From Pantoea eucrina (lineage in GTDB: Bacteria; Pseudomonadota; Gammaproteobacteria; Enterobacterales; Enterobacteriaceae), in NCBI RefSeq assembly GCF_001691555.1, contig NZ_MAYN01000008.1, positions 1,790,682-1,854,681 of the forward strand: DNA of 64,000 nucleotides, given 5' to 3'. Positions 1 through 9,360 of the stretch are shown one piece after another (position 1 is the first letter of the stretch; each line of letters begins with the position of its first letter). Both the position numbers and the translations under genes were made by a program. Under the pieces are notes generated by a model, which saw nothing but the letters and a program-made list of their open reading frames with translations, ran no database searches and was not told where the DNA came from.

Positions 1-330
1 TTCTGTTTTAAACTGCCTTGCAGGAGGAGAAAGGGTACGACGCTGAAAACCGCTGTCGGGATCGTGCCAGCAGGTTTGCTGGTCAGCTTTTATCAGCAGC
101 ACCGTCTCATCTTCAACCTCCTCCAGAAGACGTGACATTGTCACGCCATAAGCATGACATAACCGGTTGAGTAATGCCGCGGTAGGACTGGTCTCAGCGC
201 GCTCAATGCGCGACAATGAGGCCCGGCTGATGCCTGTAGCCTGAGCGAGTGTATCCAGCGACCAGCCCTGCTGTTCGCGAAGTTCAGCAAGCCGCAGCGC
301 CAGCCGGTTATTCGTTTCAGTTGCTGACAT
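1..330 (-). CDS. XRE-family regulator, N-terminal part (cut by window start)
   Basis: The reading frame starts at an ATG (complement of 328-330) and stays open for 110 codons to the window edge. It begins MSATETNNRLALRLAELREQ and continues with a classical five-helix HTH (LDTLAQATGISRASLSRIE, roughly residues 25-45), then a linker and the start of what is probably a C-terminal cupin domain. XRE-cupin proteins are usually about 180-190 residues, so about 70 are missing. The gene is divergent from mlrA. An A-rich 12-bp inverted repeat 11 bp upstream of its start is a plausible autoregulatory operator. The ligand is unknown; I do not assign a named orthologue. Confidence 0.85.
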   Translation of the reverse strand, partial: MSATETNNRLALRLAELREQQGWSLDTLAQATGISRASLSRIERAETSPTAALLNRLCHAYGVTMSRLLEEVEDETVLLIKADQQTCWHDPDSGFQRRTLSPPARQFKTE

Positions 331-340
331 AATGCCCCTT

Positions 341-370
341 TCAAATATGAGAAAAAAATCTCTTATTTGA
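341..370. promoter_or_regulatory. Inverted repeat upstream of the XRE regulator gene
   Basis: TCAAATATGAGA and TCTCTTATTTGA flank a run of six A; the arms match at 11 of 12 positions. It lies 11 bp upstream of the XRE gene start, between it and mlrA. Autoregulation by the XRE protein is inference. Confidence 0.45.
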
Positions 371-401
371 GAATTAACCGAAAACCGGGATAAAACTCAA
401 G

Positions 402-428
402 TTGTACAATAAAATAAAGATTGTACAA
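402..428. promoter_or_regulatory. Candidate MlrA operator (perfect 9+9 palindrome)
   Basis: TTGTACAAT, 9-nt AT-rich spacer, ATTGTACAA: a perfect inverted repeat 54 bp upstream of the mlrA start. The half-site resembles the MlrA site described at E. coli csgD (TTGTACA and TGTACAA halves about 12 bp apart; here 13). As a MerR-type dimer MlrA should bind such a palindrome, so autoregulation is likely but not shown. Confidence 0.55.
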
Positions 429-482
429 GGCAGCCCCGACGGTTAAGGTGTTTTTATGCAGGTCGCAATATTTGAGGACATT

Positions 483-1217
483 ATGGCCTTATACAGTATC
501 GGCGATGTTGCCGAGCGCTGTGGAATAAACCCGGTAACACTTCGCGCCTGGCAGCGACGTTACGGTCTGTTAAAGCCCCAGCGCACCGAAGGTGGTCATC
601 GCCAATTTGATGATGAAGATGTTCAGCGTATTGAAGAGATTAAACGCTGGATAGAGAGTGGCGTGCCCGTGGGCAAAGTAAAAGCGCTGCTTGAAGGCGA
701 AACGATCAATGTACACGATGGCTGGACTGCGCTGCAGGAAGAGCTGATGAGCGTGCTGCGTCACGTACGCGCTTCAAAACTGCGTACCAAAATCGCCACC
801 ATCGGACGTGAACACCCTATTGATGCACTGATCGATCACGTTTTTGTGCCGGTACGCCAGCGTCTGGGTCTCGATCAAAACACCGCCCGTACCATGTGCA
901 GTCTGCTGGACGGCGCTATCATCGATTACGTTGCTTTCTGTCTGGCCGGGGCGCGCAAAAAGCCGGGTAAAGATGCGCTGATGATCGGCTGGGCTGTGGA
1001 AGATCGCACCCGTATCTGGCTGGAAGCCTGGCGTCTGGCGCAGCACGGCTGGCGTATTGATGTACTGGCTGAGCCGCTGGATATGCCACGCCCTGAACTC
1101 TTTCCGGGCCAGCATCTGTTTATCTGGACCGGAAAACGGCCAACGCGGCGTCAGCAGGAGCAGTTTGAGCACTGGCAGGCGCAGGGTTTTTCAATACAGA
1201 TGCATGAACCGGCGTAA
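483..1217 (+). CDS. mlrA: MerR-like transcriptional regulator MlrA
   Basis: This 244-residue protein (E. coli MlrA is 243) activates csgD, and so curli and biofilm, in E. coli and Salmonella. The N-terminus [20 protein letters not shown] carries the MerR winged HTH, followed by [20 protein letters not shown], near-identical to E. coli. The C-terminal two thirds (about 75-244) is the MlrA effector domain, without the usual MerR metal ligands. I chose ATG 483 over the in-frame ATG at 456 because a GAGG ribosome site sits 6 nt before it and the protein then starts like E. coli MlrA. Its position next to yohO and yehW is conserved. A palindrome at 402-428 may mediate autoregulation. csgD is not in this window. 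Confidence 0.95.
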   Translation: MALYSIGDVAERCGINPVTLRAWQRRYGLLKPQRTEGGHRQFDDEDVQRIEEIKRWIESGVPVGKVKALLEGETINVHDGWTALQEELMSVLRHVRASKLRTKIATIGREHPIDALIDHVFVPVRQRLGLDQNTARTMCSLLDGAIIDYVAFCLAGARKKPGKDALMIGWAVEDRTRIWLEAWRLAQHGWRIDVLAEPLDMPRPELFPGQHLFIWTGKRPTRRQQEQFEHWQAQGFSIQMHEPA

Positions 1218-1298
1218 TGTAAAACCGCACGTCAGGCCTTTTTCCTGCGCCGGGCGCGCGTTATTATGCCTGACTCCCGGCATCAATCAGGTACTGTA

Positions 1299-1406
1299 AT
1301 GAACTGGAATAAAATTTTTATCGGTACGCTGTTCGCGATTATGGCGATTGGCGGCATGGGTGGCATGATGCTGGTAGGCTACAGCCTTATTCTGCATACC
1401 CGGTAA
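1299..1406 (+). CDS. yohO: Small membrane protein YohO
   Basis: A 35-codon gene reads [20 protein letters not shown] and ends SLILHTR. It is one hydrophobic helix, rich in Gly/Met, with charged ends. E. coli YohO is also 35 residues, has the same MAxGGxGGxMLxGYxxIL pattern, and sits at the same place between mlrA and yehW. The function of YohO is unknown. Its last 20 bp overlap the 3' end of the convergent yehW, so the two messages have complementary ends. Confidence 0.85.
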   Translation: MNWNKIFIGTLFAIMAIGGMGGMMLVGYSLILHTR

Positions 1407-2121
1407 ACCAGCGCTGTACCCGCTCCAGTAGCCGATCGCAAATCAGCGCCAGCAGCGCAACCAGTATGGCTCCCTGAATGACATAGGCGGTGTTAAAGCC
1501 GCTCAGACCAATGATCACGGGCGAGCCGAGGCTGGCAGCGCCTACTGTAGACGCAATAGCTGCTGTGCCGATATTGATCATCACCGATGTACGTATGCCT
1601 GCCATCATTACCGGCGCAGCCAGCGCCAGTTCAATCTGCCAGAGGCGCCGCCACGGCCCCATGCCCAGTCCGGTTGCGATCTCCCGGTTACTGGCCGGTA
1701 AGCTCTCAATGCCCGCCAGCGTCCCCTGCAGCACCGGCAATACGCCATAAAGAAACAGCGCCACAATGGCAGGCGTGGCGCCAAACCCCATTACCGGCAC
1801 GGCAATCGCTAACACTGCAACCGGCGGGATCGTCTGCCCTGCCGCCGCCAGCGTTTCCAGCGTTGGACGGAACGCACGGCCACAGCGGCGCGTAGCGAAA
1901 ATTGCCCCGCCCGCGCCCACGATCACTGCCAGCAGGGTGCCACTTGCGACCAGCCAGAGATGGGCCAGCGTCAGGCGCCAGAAGCTCTCCTGCTGATACA
2001 GCGGGCGCTCAAGCTGCGGAAACCAGTACGCAAACAGCGGTTCACTGTGCGGCAATCCCCACAGCAGCAGTAAAAACAGCGCGATCAGCCAGCTCAGCGG
2101 CTCGTATAACAGGCGCTTCAT
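1387..2121 (-). CDS. yehW: Osmoprotectant ABC transporter permease YehW
   Basis: A 244-residue inner-membrane permease, last gene of osmF-yehYXW. Several hydrophobic segments surround an EAA-type loop ([22 protein letters not shown], about 145-166). The C-terminal stretch [15 protein letters not shown] matches E. coli YehW nearly exactly. It pairs with YehY to form the channel of an OpuC/ProU-family importer; in E. coli the system has low affinity for glycine betaine. The start at 2121 (MKRLLYEP) overlaps the yehX stop as ATGA, indicating translational coupling; an upstream in-frame extension into yehX is ignored. The stop codon lies inside yohO on the other strand. Confidence 0.95.
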   Translation of the reverse strand: MKRLLYEPLSWLIALFLLLLWGLPHSEPLFAYWFPQLERPLYQQESFWRLTLAHLWLVASGTLLAVIVGAGGAIFATRRCGRAFRPTLETLAAAGQTIPPVAVLAIAVPVMGFGATPAIVALFLYGVLPVLQGTLAGIESLPASNREIATGLGMGPWRRLWQIELALAAPVMMAGIRTSVMINIGTAAIASTVGAASLGSPVIIGLSGFNTAYVIQGAILVALLALICDRLLERVQRWFTGYAE

Positions 2122-3050
2122 TGAACGTCCCGCGGGCGCAGCAGATCGCTGAAATGCAGCACACCTACCCGCTGCTGCTGATCCACTACCGGTAACCTGT
2201 CGGTCCCGCGCGCAATAAACTGCGACAGCGCCTCGCGCAGCGACAGCGCGGCGGCAATCGGCTCGGCCTCTACCCATTCGCCGCGGCGCGCCACGCTGCC
2301 CGCCTGCCCCAGCGCCAGCAGCCTTACGCCCAGCTCACTACGGCCAAAAAAGTTACGGACAAAGTCGCTGGCGGGCTGCGTCAGCAGTGCAACCGGTGCC
2401 CCCTGCTGTACGATTTCACCGTTATCCATTAATACCAGCCGATCGGCCAGCGTCAGCGCCTCATCAATGTCGTGTGTAACCAGCACGATGGTACGGCCAG
2501 TGAGCCGCTGAATGCGCAGCATCTCCTGCTGCAGCGCCTGACGGTTTACCGGGTCGAGCGCGCCGAAGGGCTCATCCATCAGCAGCAGCTCCGGATCGGC
2601 AGCCAGCGCGCGCGCCACGCCAACCCGCTGCTGCTGTCCGCCGGAAAGCTGGTGCGGATAGCGGGTCGCCAGCCGGGGATCAAGGTTCAGCAGCGCCAGC
2701 AGTTCCGCTACGCGTGCCGCTATTTTTTGCGCTGGCCAGCCCAGCAGCGATGGCACGGTGGCGATGTTTTTCGCCACGCTCCAGTGCGGGAATAAGCCGA
2801 TTGACTGAATGGCATAGCCGATGCGCCGGCGCAGGGCGCGAACATTCATCTGTTCGATAGGCTCGCCTGCAAAGCGGATCTCGCCGCTGTCATGTTCCAC
2901 CAGCCGGTTGATCATCTTCAGAAGGGTCGATTTACCGGATCCGGACGTGCCGATCAGAACCGTAAAACTCCCCTGCTTAATCTGCAAAGAGAGGCGGGAA
3001 ATCGCCGTTTTTCCGGCAAACTGTTTACTTACATCATGAAACTCAATCAT
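2118..3050 (-). CDS. yehX: Osmoprotectant ABC transporter ATPase YehX
   Basis: A 310-residue ATPase with Walker [10 protein letters not shown] (34-42), Q-loop [12 protein letters not shown], signature [15 protein letters not shown], Walker [14 protein letters not shown] and H-loop VTHDIDEAL. The C-terminal tail beyond about residue 240 is the CBS-like regulatory extension typical of quaternary-amine importers ([20 protein letters not shown]). It energises YehY/YehW. The start at 3050 ([11 protein letters not shown]) matches E. coli and overlaps the end of yehY by 8 bp; the stop overlaps the yehW start. Confidence 0.95.
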   Translation of the reverse strand: MIEFHDVSKQFAGKTAISRLSLQIKQGSFTVLIGTSGSGKSTLLKMINRLVEHDSGEIRFAGEPIEQMNVRALRRRIGYAIQSIGLFPHWSVAKNIATVPSLLGWPAQKIAARVAELLALLNLDPRLATRYPHQLSGGQQQRVGVARALAADPELLLMDEPFGALDPVNRQALQQEMLRIQRLTGRTIVLVTHDIDEALTLADRLVLMDNGEIVQQGAPVALLTQPASDFVRNFFGRSELGVRLLALGQAGSVARRGEWVEAEPIAAALSLREALSQFIARGTDRLPVVDQQQRVGVLHFSDLLRPRDVQ

Positions 3051-4209
3051 GTTTTTTCTCCAGCAGCGCGGACAGCAGCCGCAGCAGCGCATCACAGAGT
3101 ACCGCCAGCGCCACCACCGGGATCACACCCAGCAGAACCAGATCCAGCGCGCTGCTCAGCAATCCCTGAAAGACGATAGCCCCGAAGCCGCCCGCACCAA
3201 TCAGCGCCGCCACGACTGCCAGACCCACGGTTTGCACCACTACCACCCGTAAACCGGCCAGCCAGACCGGCAGCGCCAGCGGCAGCTCTGCCTGCCAGAA
3301 CTGTTGCCCGGCACTCATGCCCATAGCGCGTGCGGTTTCACGTACCTCAGGCGGCACCTGCGCCAGCCCGGCGACCACGCTGCGCACCAGCGGCAGCAGC
3401 GCATAAAGCACCAGCGCAATCAGCGCCGGTGCCATACCGATACCGCTGATGCCAAGACGACCAAGCAAGGGAAAGTGTGCAGCCAGCCCCGCCAGCGGTG
3501 CGATAAGCAGGCCGAAAAGCGCCACAGAGGGTATGGTCTGGATCAGATTCAGCAGGCTGAATACCGGCCGCTGCCAGCCAGGACGTCGCGCAATGGCCAG
3601 TCCCAGCGGGACACCTGCCAGCAGCACAGGCACCAGCGTACCGCAGACCAGCAGCAGGTGCTGGCTAAAGGCCGCATGGAAAGTGGTGCTGCGGCTGGCA
3701 TACTCTTTTAGCAGCGAAAGCTGATCCAGCCAGCCGGTCAGTAAAAGCAGCAGCGGCAGCACGCCGGTTTGCAGATTCAGCAGGATGCGCCAGACCACCT
3801 GCCCGCTTATCGTTCTGATCGCTTCAGCTGCCAGCAGCAGCGTTAATCCGGCCGCACACCATAAACCGCTGCCAGGTGCCGTACGCGCCAGCAGTGAACT
3901 GCTGCGTGCCAGCTCGCTGGCCCCGCTGCCGCCGAGGCCGATGAGCAGTACAAGCAGCCCCTGTGCGCCCAGCAGCGTGAACAGTGATGTACGCCGGCCC
4001 GGTAGCCCGAACAGGCTCAGCCAGAGTACCGCGACAGGCAGCACCAGCCAGCCAGCGTGCGCAACCTGCCACGCCATCAGCGGCTCACCCGAGACCAGCC
4101 GGTTAGCGGCGAAGCGCAGAAACGGCAGCGTCAGCAGCGTTAGCGTGATCAGCGCCGTCAGCAGCAGCGTGACCGGCTGCCGGCCGGGGCGCAACAGCAG
4201 CTGTCTCAC
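3043..4209 (-). CDS. yehY: Osmoprotectant ABC transporter permease YehY
   Basis: A 388-residue inner-membrane protein (385 in E. coli) with about four helices in an N-terminal half and a C-terminal permease domain. The EAA loop reads EVRETARAMGMSAGQQFWQA. The following VVVVQTVGLAVVAALIGAGGFG is typical of OpuCB/ProW-type permeases. It sits 3 bp downstream of osmF and overlaps yehX by 8 bp, consistent with a single transcript. Confidence 0.95.
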   Translation of the reverse strand: MRQLLLRPGRQPVTLLLTALITLTLLTLPFLRFAANRLVSGEPLMAWQVAHAGWLVLPVAVLWLSLFGLPGRRTSLFTLLGAQGLLVLLIGLGGSGASELARSSSLLARTAPGSGLWCAAGLTLLLAAEAIRTISGQVVWRILLNLQTGVLPLLLLLTGWLDQLSLLKEYASRSTTFHAAFSQHLLLVCGTLVPVLLAGVPLGLAIARRPGWQRPVFSLLNLIQTIPSVALFGLLIAPLAGLAAHFPLLGRLGISGIGMAPALIALVLYALLPLVRSVVAGLAQVPPEVRETARAMGMSAGQQFWQAELPLALPVWLAGLRVVVVQTVGLAVVAALIGAGGFGAIVFQGLLSSALDLVLLGVIPVVALAVLCDALLRLLSALLEKKHD

Positions 4210-4212
4210 CTT

Positions 4213-5121
4213 TTACAGCAACTTGTTCTGCTGCAGCCACGCTGTTGCTACCTGGCTGGCATCCTGCCCTTCCACCGCAATCTGCGCATTGAGCTGCTGC
4301 AGCGTTTTTTCATCCAGCTTACTGAACACCGGTTGCAGCCATTCTTTCATCTGCGGATACTGCTTCAGTACCGCTTCACGCACGACCGGCGCCGGTGCAT
4401 AGATTGGCTGTACGCCTTTGGGATCGCTCAGCGTCTGCAGACCCAGTGCCGCTACCGGGCCGTCCGTTCCGTACGCCATAGCCGCATTAACACCTGAGGT
4501 CTTCTGCGCCGCAGCTTTAATGGTGACCGCCGTATCGCCGCCGGCCAGCGAGAGCAGCTGTGACTGACTAAGTTTGAAGTTATACGCTTTTTCAAACGCC
4601 GGCAGGGCATCGCCGCGTTCGATAAATTCAGCGGAGGCAGCCAGTTTGAACTCGCCGCCCTGTTTCAGATACGCGCTGAGATCGTCAAGCGAGGTCAGCT
4701 TATGCTGCTGCGCCACGTCACCACGCACGGCGATGGTCCAGGTGTTATTTGCGGGTGCCGGCGTCAGCCAGACGAGATGATTCTTTTCTGCATCAAGCTG
4801 TCTGACTTTCTCATAACCCTGCTGCGCATTTTTCCAGGCGCTTGCTTTTTCATCGTTAAAAAAGAATGCGCCGTTGCCGGTATATTCCGGATAGATATCC
4901 AGTTCGCCCGCGACGATGGCGCCGCGTACCACCTGCGTGTTGCCAAGCTGAATTTTATTCACGGTTTTTACACCGTGCTTATTGAGTACCTGCAGAATGA
5001 TATTGCCCAGCAGCGAGCCTTCTGTGTCGATTTTCGATCCTACTTTAACCGCATCGGCGGCATGCGCCGCGCCCATGCTCAGTGACAGGGCAATCAGCCC
5101 CAGTAAACCCTGTTTAATCAT
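4213..5121 (-). CDS. osmF: Osmoprotectant-binding periplasmic protein OsmF (YehZ)
   Basis: A 302-residue solute-binding protein (305 in E. coli), first gene of osmF-yehYXW. Residues 1-21 are a Sec signal peptide ending AHA. The mature part is an OpuAC-type quaternary-amine-binding fold (VKVGSKIDTEGSLLGNIILQ, IYPEYTGNGAFFF). Family knowledge: it binds glycine betaine weakly, and the operon is induced by sigma-S and osmotic stress in E. coli. A CTACGCTT element at 5162-5169 could be a sigma-S-type -10 box. Confidence 0.95.
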   Translation of the reverse strand: MIKQGLLGLIALSLSMGAAHAADAVKVGSKIDTEGSLLGNIILQVLNKHGVKTVNKIQLGNTQVVRGAIVAGELDIYPEYTGNGAFFFNDEKASAWKNAQQGYEKVRQLDAEKNHLVWLTPAPANNTWTIAVRGDVAQQHKLTSLDDLSAYLKQGGEFKLAASAEFIERGDALPAFEKAYNFKLSQSQLLSLAGGDTAVTIKAAAQKTSGVNAAMAYGTDGPVAALGLQTLSDPKGVQPIYAPAPVVREAVLKQYPQMKEWLQPVFSKLDEKTLQQLNAQIAVEGQDASQVATAWLQQNKLL

Positions 5122-5161
5122 GATGTTTTCCTTACGCCCTGTTTAGCACCTGGTGATAAAC

Positions 5162-5169
5162 AAGCGTAG
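5162..5169 (-). promoter_or_regulatory. Possible sigma-S-type -10 element for osmF
   Basis: On the minus strand the sequence reads CTACGCTT about 40 nt upstream of the osmF start, close to the CTAYRCTT pattern of sigma-S promoters. The E. coli orthologous operon is RpoS-dependent. No clear -35 is visible, so this is tentative. Confidence 0.35.
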
Positions 5170-5281
5170 CCTGGCGCAGCAGGCGACGGGAAAAAAGCGG
5201 AGATTTTACGTCTGTTTTGTTAAGCCGGGCAAAAATTGCCCCGTACAGCACGGGCGTGGTACGCCCGAAAGAGGAGACGTG

Positions 5282-5815
5282 TCAGGCGGTCAGGCGAAAG
5301 TCACCCAGCGTATGCGGAATGCGCGGGAAAGTGTGCAGAAACCACGGGGTAAATTGCTCCGGTTCGGCCTGCATCTGCTGCTGGATTTGCCCGACCGAAC
5401 GGTAGCACCAGGCGTCCGCTTCTTCCGGATTCAGCACCGGCTCTTCATCGCTGATGGCAAAAAAGACGTGACCATACTCATGTTCAATCAGACCGTTGCT
5501 GAGCGGCAGGTTGTAGCTCAGCTCAAACACCGGCGTCAGCGCCAGGTCCAGTCCCATCTCTTCACGCAGACGACGTTCGGCCGCGTCGCGCGTTGGCTCC
5601 TGCGGGAAGGGATGACTGCAGCAGGTATTACTCCAGAGCCCGCCGCAGTGATATTTACTGCTGGCACGCCGCTGCAGCAGCAGCTCATGACGCGAATTAA
5701 ACACGTAAACCGTGACTGCGCGATGCAGTAAGCCTTTTTCATGCACTTCCAGCTTTTCCATCTTGCCGGTGGGACGATCGAGGTGGTCAACAAGAATAAC
5801 TTCTATGGCAGGCAT
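5282..5815 (-). CDS. idi: Isopentenyl-diphosphate delta-isomerase, type I
   Basis: A 177-residue cytosolic Nudix-fold enzyme that interconverts IPP and DMAPP (E. coli Idi is 182). Visible signatures: the catalytic-Cys region WSNTCCSHPF (Cys66 by alignment with E. coli Cys67), the degenerate Nudix box AAERRLREEMGL, and the metal/active-site segment IEHEYGHVFF. The start at 5815 gives MPAIEVILVDHLDRPTGKME; the upstream in-frame ATG adds an unrelated extension. No carotenoid genes lie around it, so it looks like a housekeeping copy inserted between osmF and a chemoreceptor. In E. coli idi sits elsewhere. Confidence 0.93.
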   Translation of the reverse strand: MPAIEVILVDHLDRPTGKMEKLEVHEKGLLHRAVTVYVFNSRHELLLQRRASSKYHCGGLWSNTCCSHPFPQEPTRDAAERRLREEMGLDLALTPVFELSYNLPLSNGLIEHEYGHVFFAISDEEPVLNPEEADAWCYRSVGQIQQQMQAEPEQFTPWFLHTFPRIPHTLGDFRLTA

Positions 5816-5975
5816 GAGGGCTCCTTCAGAAAAATCCCTGCTATTGTACACAATCACCGCGGCGGCAGCGGAGAAAATCACGCGCGTTTCGTGCGCTGGC
5901 GCGGTAAAAAAATAAGCTTAGCAGGCTTAATCTGAATCGGCGAAGAAGAAGGTATGCAGAGGTAAAGCATGATGA

Positions 5976-6005
5976 GATTGCGGCAGCGTGTGCGCCACCG
6001 CAATC
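5976..6005 (-). terminator. Hairpin downstream of the chemoreceptor gene
   Basis: GATTGCGG and CCGCAATC form a perfect 8-bp stem 13 bp beyond the chemoreceptor stop. There is no U-run, so it may be a weak terminator or an mRNA-end stabiliser. Confidence 0.4.
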
Positions 6006-6018
6006 AGGGTTAGTACGG

Positions 6019-7914
6019 TTACAGCCTGAAGCTTTGCACGACCTGTTCCAGCTGTACGCTCTGCTCTTCCATCGCGCGTGCAGCCGAAGAGACCTGCTCC
6101 ACCAGCGCGGCGTTCTGCTGGGTGCTGCCATCCAGCTGCGTGATCGCGACGTTAACCTGGTCAATGCCCATGCTCTGCTCACGGCTGGCGGACATGATTT
6201 CGCTCATCAGCGTGGTGACGCTGCTGACGCCCTGCATCAGCTCATCCATGGTCTGTCCCGCCTGTTCAACCAGCTGGCTGCCGGTGTCGATATTTGCCAC
6301 CGACTCCTCAATGAGCTTTTTAATTTCGCGTGCTGAGTTAGCTGAGCGCTGCGCGAGATTACGCACTTCTGAGGCCACCACCGCAAAACCGCGTCCCTGC
6401 TCGCCGGCGCGTGCCGCTTCAACCGCCGCGTTCAGGGCCAGAATGTTGGTCTGAAACGCAATGCTGTCGATGACGCTGATGATGTCGACGACCTTACGCG
6501 ATGAGTGATGGATCTCTCCCATGGTGGTCACGACCTGACGCACGACTTCACTGCCGCGCGCCGCCACGGTGGCCGCGCCGTCAGCCAGCTGATTGGCGTG
6601 GGTGGCGTTATCGGCGTTTTGGCGCACGGTGCCGGTCAGCTCCTCCATTGAAGCTGCCGTCTCTACAATCGAGCTGGCCTGCGATTCGGTCCGCGCAGAG
6701 AGATCGGCGTTGCCGCTGGCGATTTCACGCGAGGCTGCCGTGATCGCCAGCGCGCTGTCGCCAACCTGACGCATCAGCCCCTGCAGGTAACTGATAAACT
6801 GGTTAAAGCTCTCTGCCACGGCGTTAAATTCCGGGCTATTGCTGGCAGGCAGGCGCTGCGTCAGGTCGGCACCGCCGGTGGAGAGTGCTTCAATGTTTTT
6901 GTGCAGTACGCCCAGACGTTTCATCATTGCGCGGACAAAGCCCAGCGATACCAGCAGCAGAATGATAGCCAGCGGGATCTGCACCACGCCCAGCCGCGTC
7001 AGCATACTGTGCGTCTGCGCATCCAGCAGGCTGGAGGGCACGTCGCTGGCGAGATACCACGGGCTGCCGGGGATCGCCTGCAGGAACAGCGTATGCTCAC
7101 CATCCTCGCCGCTGAACGTGGTCTGCGCCGGCTCACTACCCGCCTGCGTCAGCAGCGACTTCAGTGCAGCAGCCATCGGCAGCCGGGTCTCGCTCAGGTT
7201 TTCCAGCTTTGGCGCACCGTCCAGCAGCGCCGCGTTGCCGACCACTTTGCCATCCGCTTCCACAATCAGCACGCGGCCGTTAATGGCGTCCCCCATCTGC
7301 TTCGCCAGCTGATTAAAAAAGCCCAGCGTTACGTCAATGGTAGCCACGCCCCAGACGCTGCCGTCGCGATAGATAGCCATCGCGCAGTTGGTACGCGGCT
7401 GCGGGCTGGCCGCATCCTGATAGGCTTTAGCCCAGGCGCACTGCCCTTTTGCTGCGGCCATCCCCGCTTTGTACCACGGCTGCTCCCAGTACTTATCAGC
7501 CGCATCAGAATTCCAGTAGGTATTGACCTGCAGCTGATTACTGGCATTGCGCGCAAAAAAGGTGCTGTCTTTCTCTTTTGCCGGATCGCGCCGGTTCGGC
7601 AGCGGCCAGATCCCGCCGCCAAACACGTTACTGTCCTGGTACTGGTTCACCAGCGCCGGCAGCAGAATATCTATCGTCGCGCTCTCCATCACGCCGGCAG
7701 CTTCCGTTATCGCCCGCTGCTGCGCCTGAACCCGGTTCATCTGTTCGACAATGCGTCCGGCCAGGCCATCAACCTCATAGCGCACCAGGCGGCTCTCATT
7801 CTGACTCAGCTGCGGTGCGATAAACTGATTGATCACCAGCACGGTGACCAGCATCAGCACAACAAAAAACGCGACCAGCGTCGCGGTAAAACGGGATTGC
7901 GTGGTTTTAAACAT
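6019..7914 (-). CDS. Methyl-accepting chemotaxis protein with dCache sensor
   Basis: A 631-residue transmembrane chemoreceptor. An N-terminal helix (about 10-32) is followed by a periplasmic domain of about 270 residues with double-Cache features ([44 protein letters not shown]), a second helix near 305-330, HAMP, and a methylation/signalling domain whose tip reads [20 protein letters not shown] and [10 protein letters not shown]. It ends VVQSFRL, with no NWETF-type CheR/CheB tether, so it probably depends on high-abundance receptors for adaptation. Cache receptors often bind amino or organic acids; the ligand here is unknown. It is monocistronic and far from flagellar genes. Confidence 0.93.
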   Translation of the reverse strand: MFKTTQSRFTATLVAFFVVLMLVTVLVINQFIAPQLSQNESRLVRYEVDGLAGRIVEQMNRVQAQQRAITEAAGVMESATIDILLPALVNQYQDSNVFGGGIWPLPNRRDPAKEKDSTFFARNASNQLQVNTYWNSDAADKYWEQPWYKAGMAAAKGQCAWAKAYQDAASPQPRTNCAMAIYRDGSVWGVATIDVTLGFFNQLAKQMGDAINGRVLIVEADGKVVGNAALLDGAPKLENLSETRLPMAAALKSLLTQAGSEPAQTTFSGEDGEHTLFLQAIPGSPWYLASDVPSSLLDAQTHSMLTRLGVVQIPLAIILLLVSLGFVRAMMKRLGVLHKNIEALSTGGADLTQRLPASNSPEFNAVAESFNQFISYLQGLMRQVGDSALAITAASREIASGNADLSARTESQASSIVETAASMEELTGTVRQNADNATHANQLADGAATVAARGSEVVRQVVTTMGEIHHSSRKVVDIISVIDSIAFQTNILALNAAVEAARAGEQGRGFAVVASEVRNLAQRSANSAREIKKLIEESVANIDTGSQLVEQAGQTMDELMQGVSSVTTLMSEIMSASREQSMGIDQVNVAITQLDGSTQQNAALVEQVSSAARAMEEQSVQLEQVVQSFRL

Positions 7915-8121
7915 TCGGATGCCCTTACCCTGGTTGGCGAGTTGCCTGATCGATGTTAACGGCGTGTTAATAGGGAACTTGAGAGGGGCGGGATCACAAA
8001 AAAAGCAAATAGTTGAATCGGGTGACTATTTTCTGCGGTAAGAAACAAGGGGGGAAGCACAGCGGAAAATCGCCTGCCGGTACCGGCAGCGCGCCCCTCT
8101 TCACAGAAGAAGGGCGGGCAT

Positions 8122-9231
8122 TTACTGAGGCGGCGCCACAACCTCCTGACGCGGCCGGAAGATATGGCTATTTCCCTCTGCCAGCAGCCGCTGAAGCAGC
8201 TGCTGTCCGCCCTGTTCATCTGACTGTGCGAAGTGGCGTTCCGCTTCGGTGATCGGCGTCGCCCAGAGCAGCTCCGGCCGGTCGCCGTCGCGCTTCGGCA
8301 ATCGCAGCGACGCCGCCTCCGGTGCCAGCGCGTTAGCCAGCAGGAAACTTTCAAAGCCGACCGGTGCCACTTCAGACGCCAGCGTATGCCCTTCGCCAAT
8401 CCACGTCAGCCGTGCCCACGGCAGGTGTGCAAACTCCGCCAGCGCGCTCGCCATCTGCACCGCGTTGGCCTCGGTCATTACCTCGCCATCTACCGCCAGC
8501 GCCAGTTCAACCCGCCGGTACTGGGGTGCCAGCTCTTCAAACAGATAATCGACCTGCGGCATCGGACGAATGCTCATCCCCAGCGTGACAAAATACCAGA
8601 CGCCGTTGTGCCAGTGCTGAGAAAGCGCCATCGGCGGCCAGCTGCCCTGATCGATAGCGTAATATTTGACCGATTCACCAAATTGCGCCTGGTACACCTG
8701 CAGCATTTCATGCTGGATTTTTTCCCACTGCTGGTCGTCGTGCCAGTCACGCCAGAAGTGACGCTGCTGCTCAGCACGCGCATAGTATTCATTGGTGGAG
8801 GCTGAACCCAGCGGCGCCGTGAGGCGGTTTTTCCTGATACAGCCGGCTGAGAAGCTGACCTGTTTGCTCTGATAGAGACTCCAGCCAGGGATCACCGCCA
8901 GCAGCTGGCCGTAGTACCACAGGGCAGCACCGGTATCATCCGGCTCCCACAGTATCTGCAGGCCTGCGGGATCGAGCATTGGCTCTGCCTCCAGCGTGCG
9001 GCAATACTCTGCGCTCAGCAGCGGCGCGATCCCCTGCTCCATCGCTTCGCGATCTTCCTCTGCCGGTGCCGGCAGAAGGTTGCGCAGCCAGCAGCCGCGA
9101 ACAGCGTACTGGCTGCGAAACAGGTCGTTGGGCCAGATATAAAAATAGGCAGTGCGCGCATCCTGTTCGACGATCGCGGTTAAAGTATGTTGCTGATTCG
9201 GCACCTCAGCAATCAGAGGGTAACTGGTCAT
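8122..9231 (-). CDS. Suppressor-of-fused (SUFU) domain protein
   Basis: A 369-residue cytosolic protein without signal peptide or membrane segment. The second half has SUFU features: WYFVTLGMSIRPMP (about 225-240), RRVELALAVDGEV, LPWARLTWIGEGHTL, and GFESFLLANAL followed by RPELLWATPITEAERHFA. In bacteria SUFU proteins are often immunity or regulatory proteins linked to polymorphic toxins, but no toxin is seen nearby. The first half (1-180), with LWYYGQLLAVIPGW, belongs to no family I recognise. The start at 9231 (MTSYPLIAEV) is preferred over an ATG ten codons upstream. It reads in the same direction as the downstream chemoreceptor, with a 207-bp gap. Confidence 0.7.
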   Translation of the reverse strand: MTSYPLIAEVPNQQHTLTAIVEQDARTAYFYIWPNDLFRSQYAVRGCWLRNLLPAPAEEDREAMEQGIAPLLSAEYCRTLEAEPMLDPAGLQILWEPDDTGAALWYYGQLLAVIPGWSLYQSKQVSFSAGCIRKNRLTAPLGSASTNEYYARAEQQRHFWRDWHDDQQWEKIQHEMLQVYQAQFGESVKYYAIDQGSWPPMALSQHWHNGVWYFVTLGMSIRPMPQVDYLFEELAPQYRRVELALAVDGEVMTEANAVQMASALAEFAHLPWARLTWIGEGHTLASEVAPVGFESFLLANALAPEAASLRLPKRDGDRPELLWATPITEAERHFAQSDEQGGQQLLQRLLAEGNSHIFRPRQEVVAPPQ

Positions 9232-9360
9232 AACGCCTCGACAATGCCTGGAGGGATCCATTTTCCCCGAGAATAGAGCAGGATCGGCACTCGCGCCATG
9301 TGAGACAAGGGTAAAACTCTCAAAGTGCGGCTGCGCTCGCGCTGAGCGCCTGACTTTGCT

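Noticed and set aside
5153-5731. Plus-strand ORF of 192 codons across the osmF-idi gap
   Set aside because: Mostly antisense to idi, whose Nudix and Cys motifs are clear; no ribosome site.
5282-5815. idi as part of a carotenoid cluster
   Set aside because: None of the crt genes is nearby; the neighbours are osmF and a chemoreceptor.
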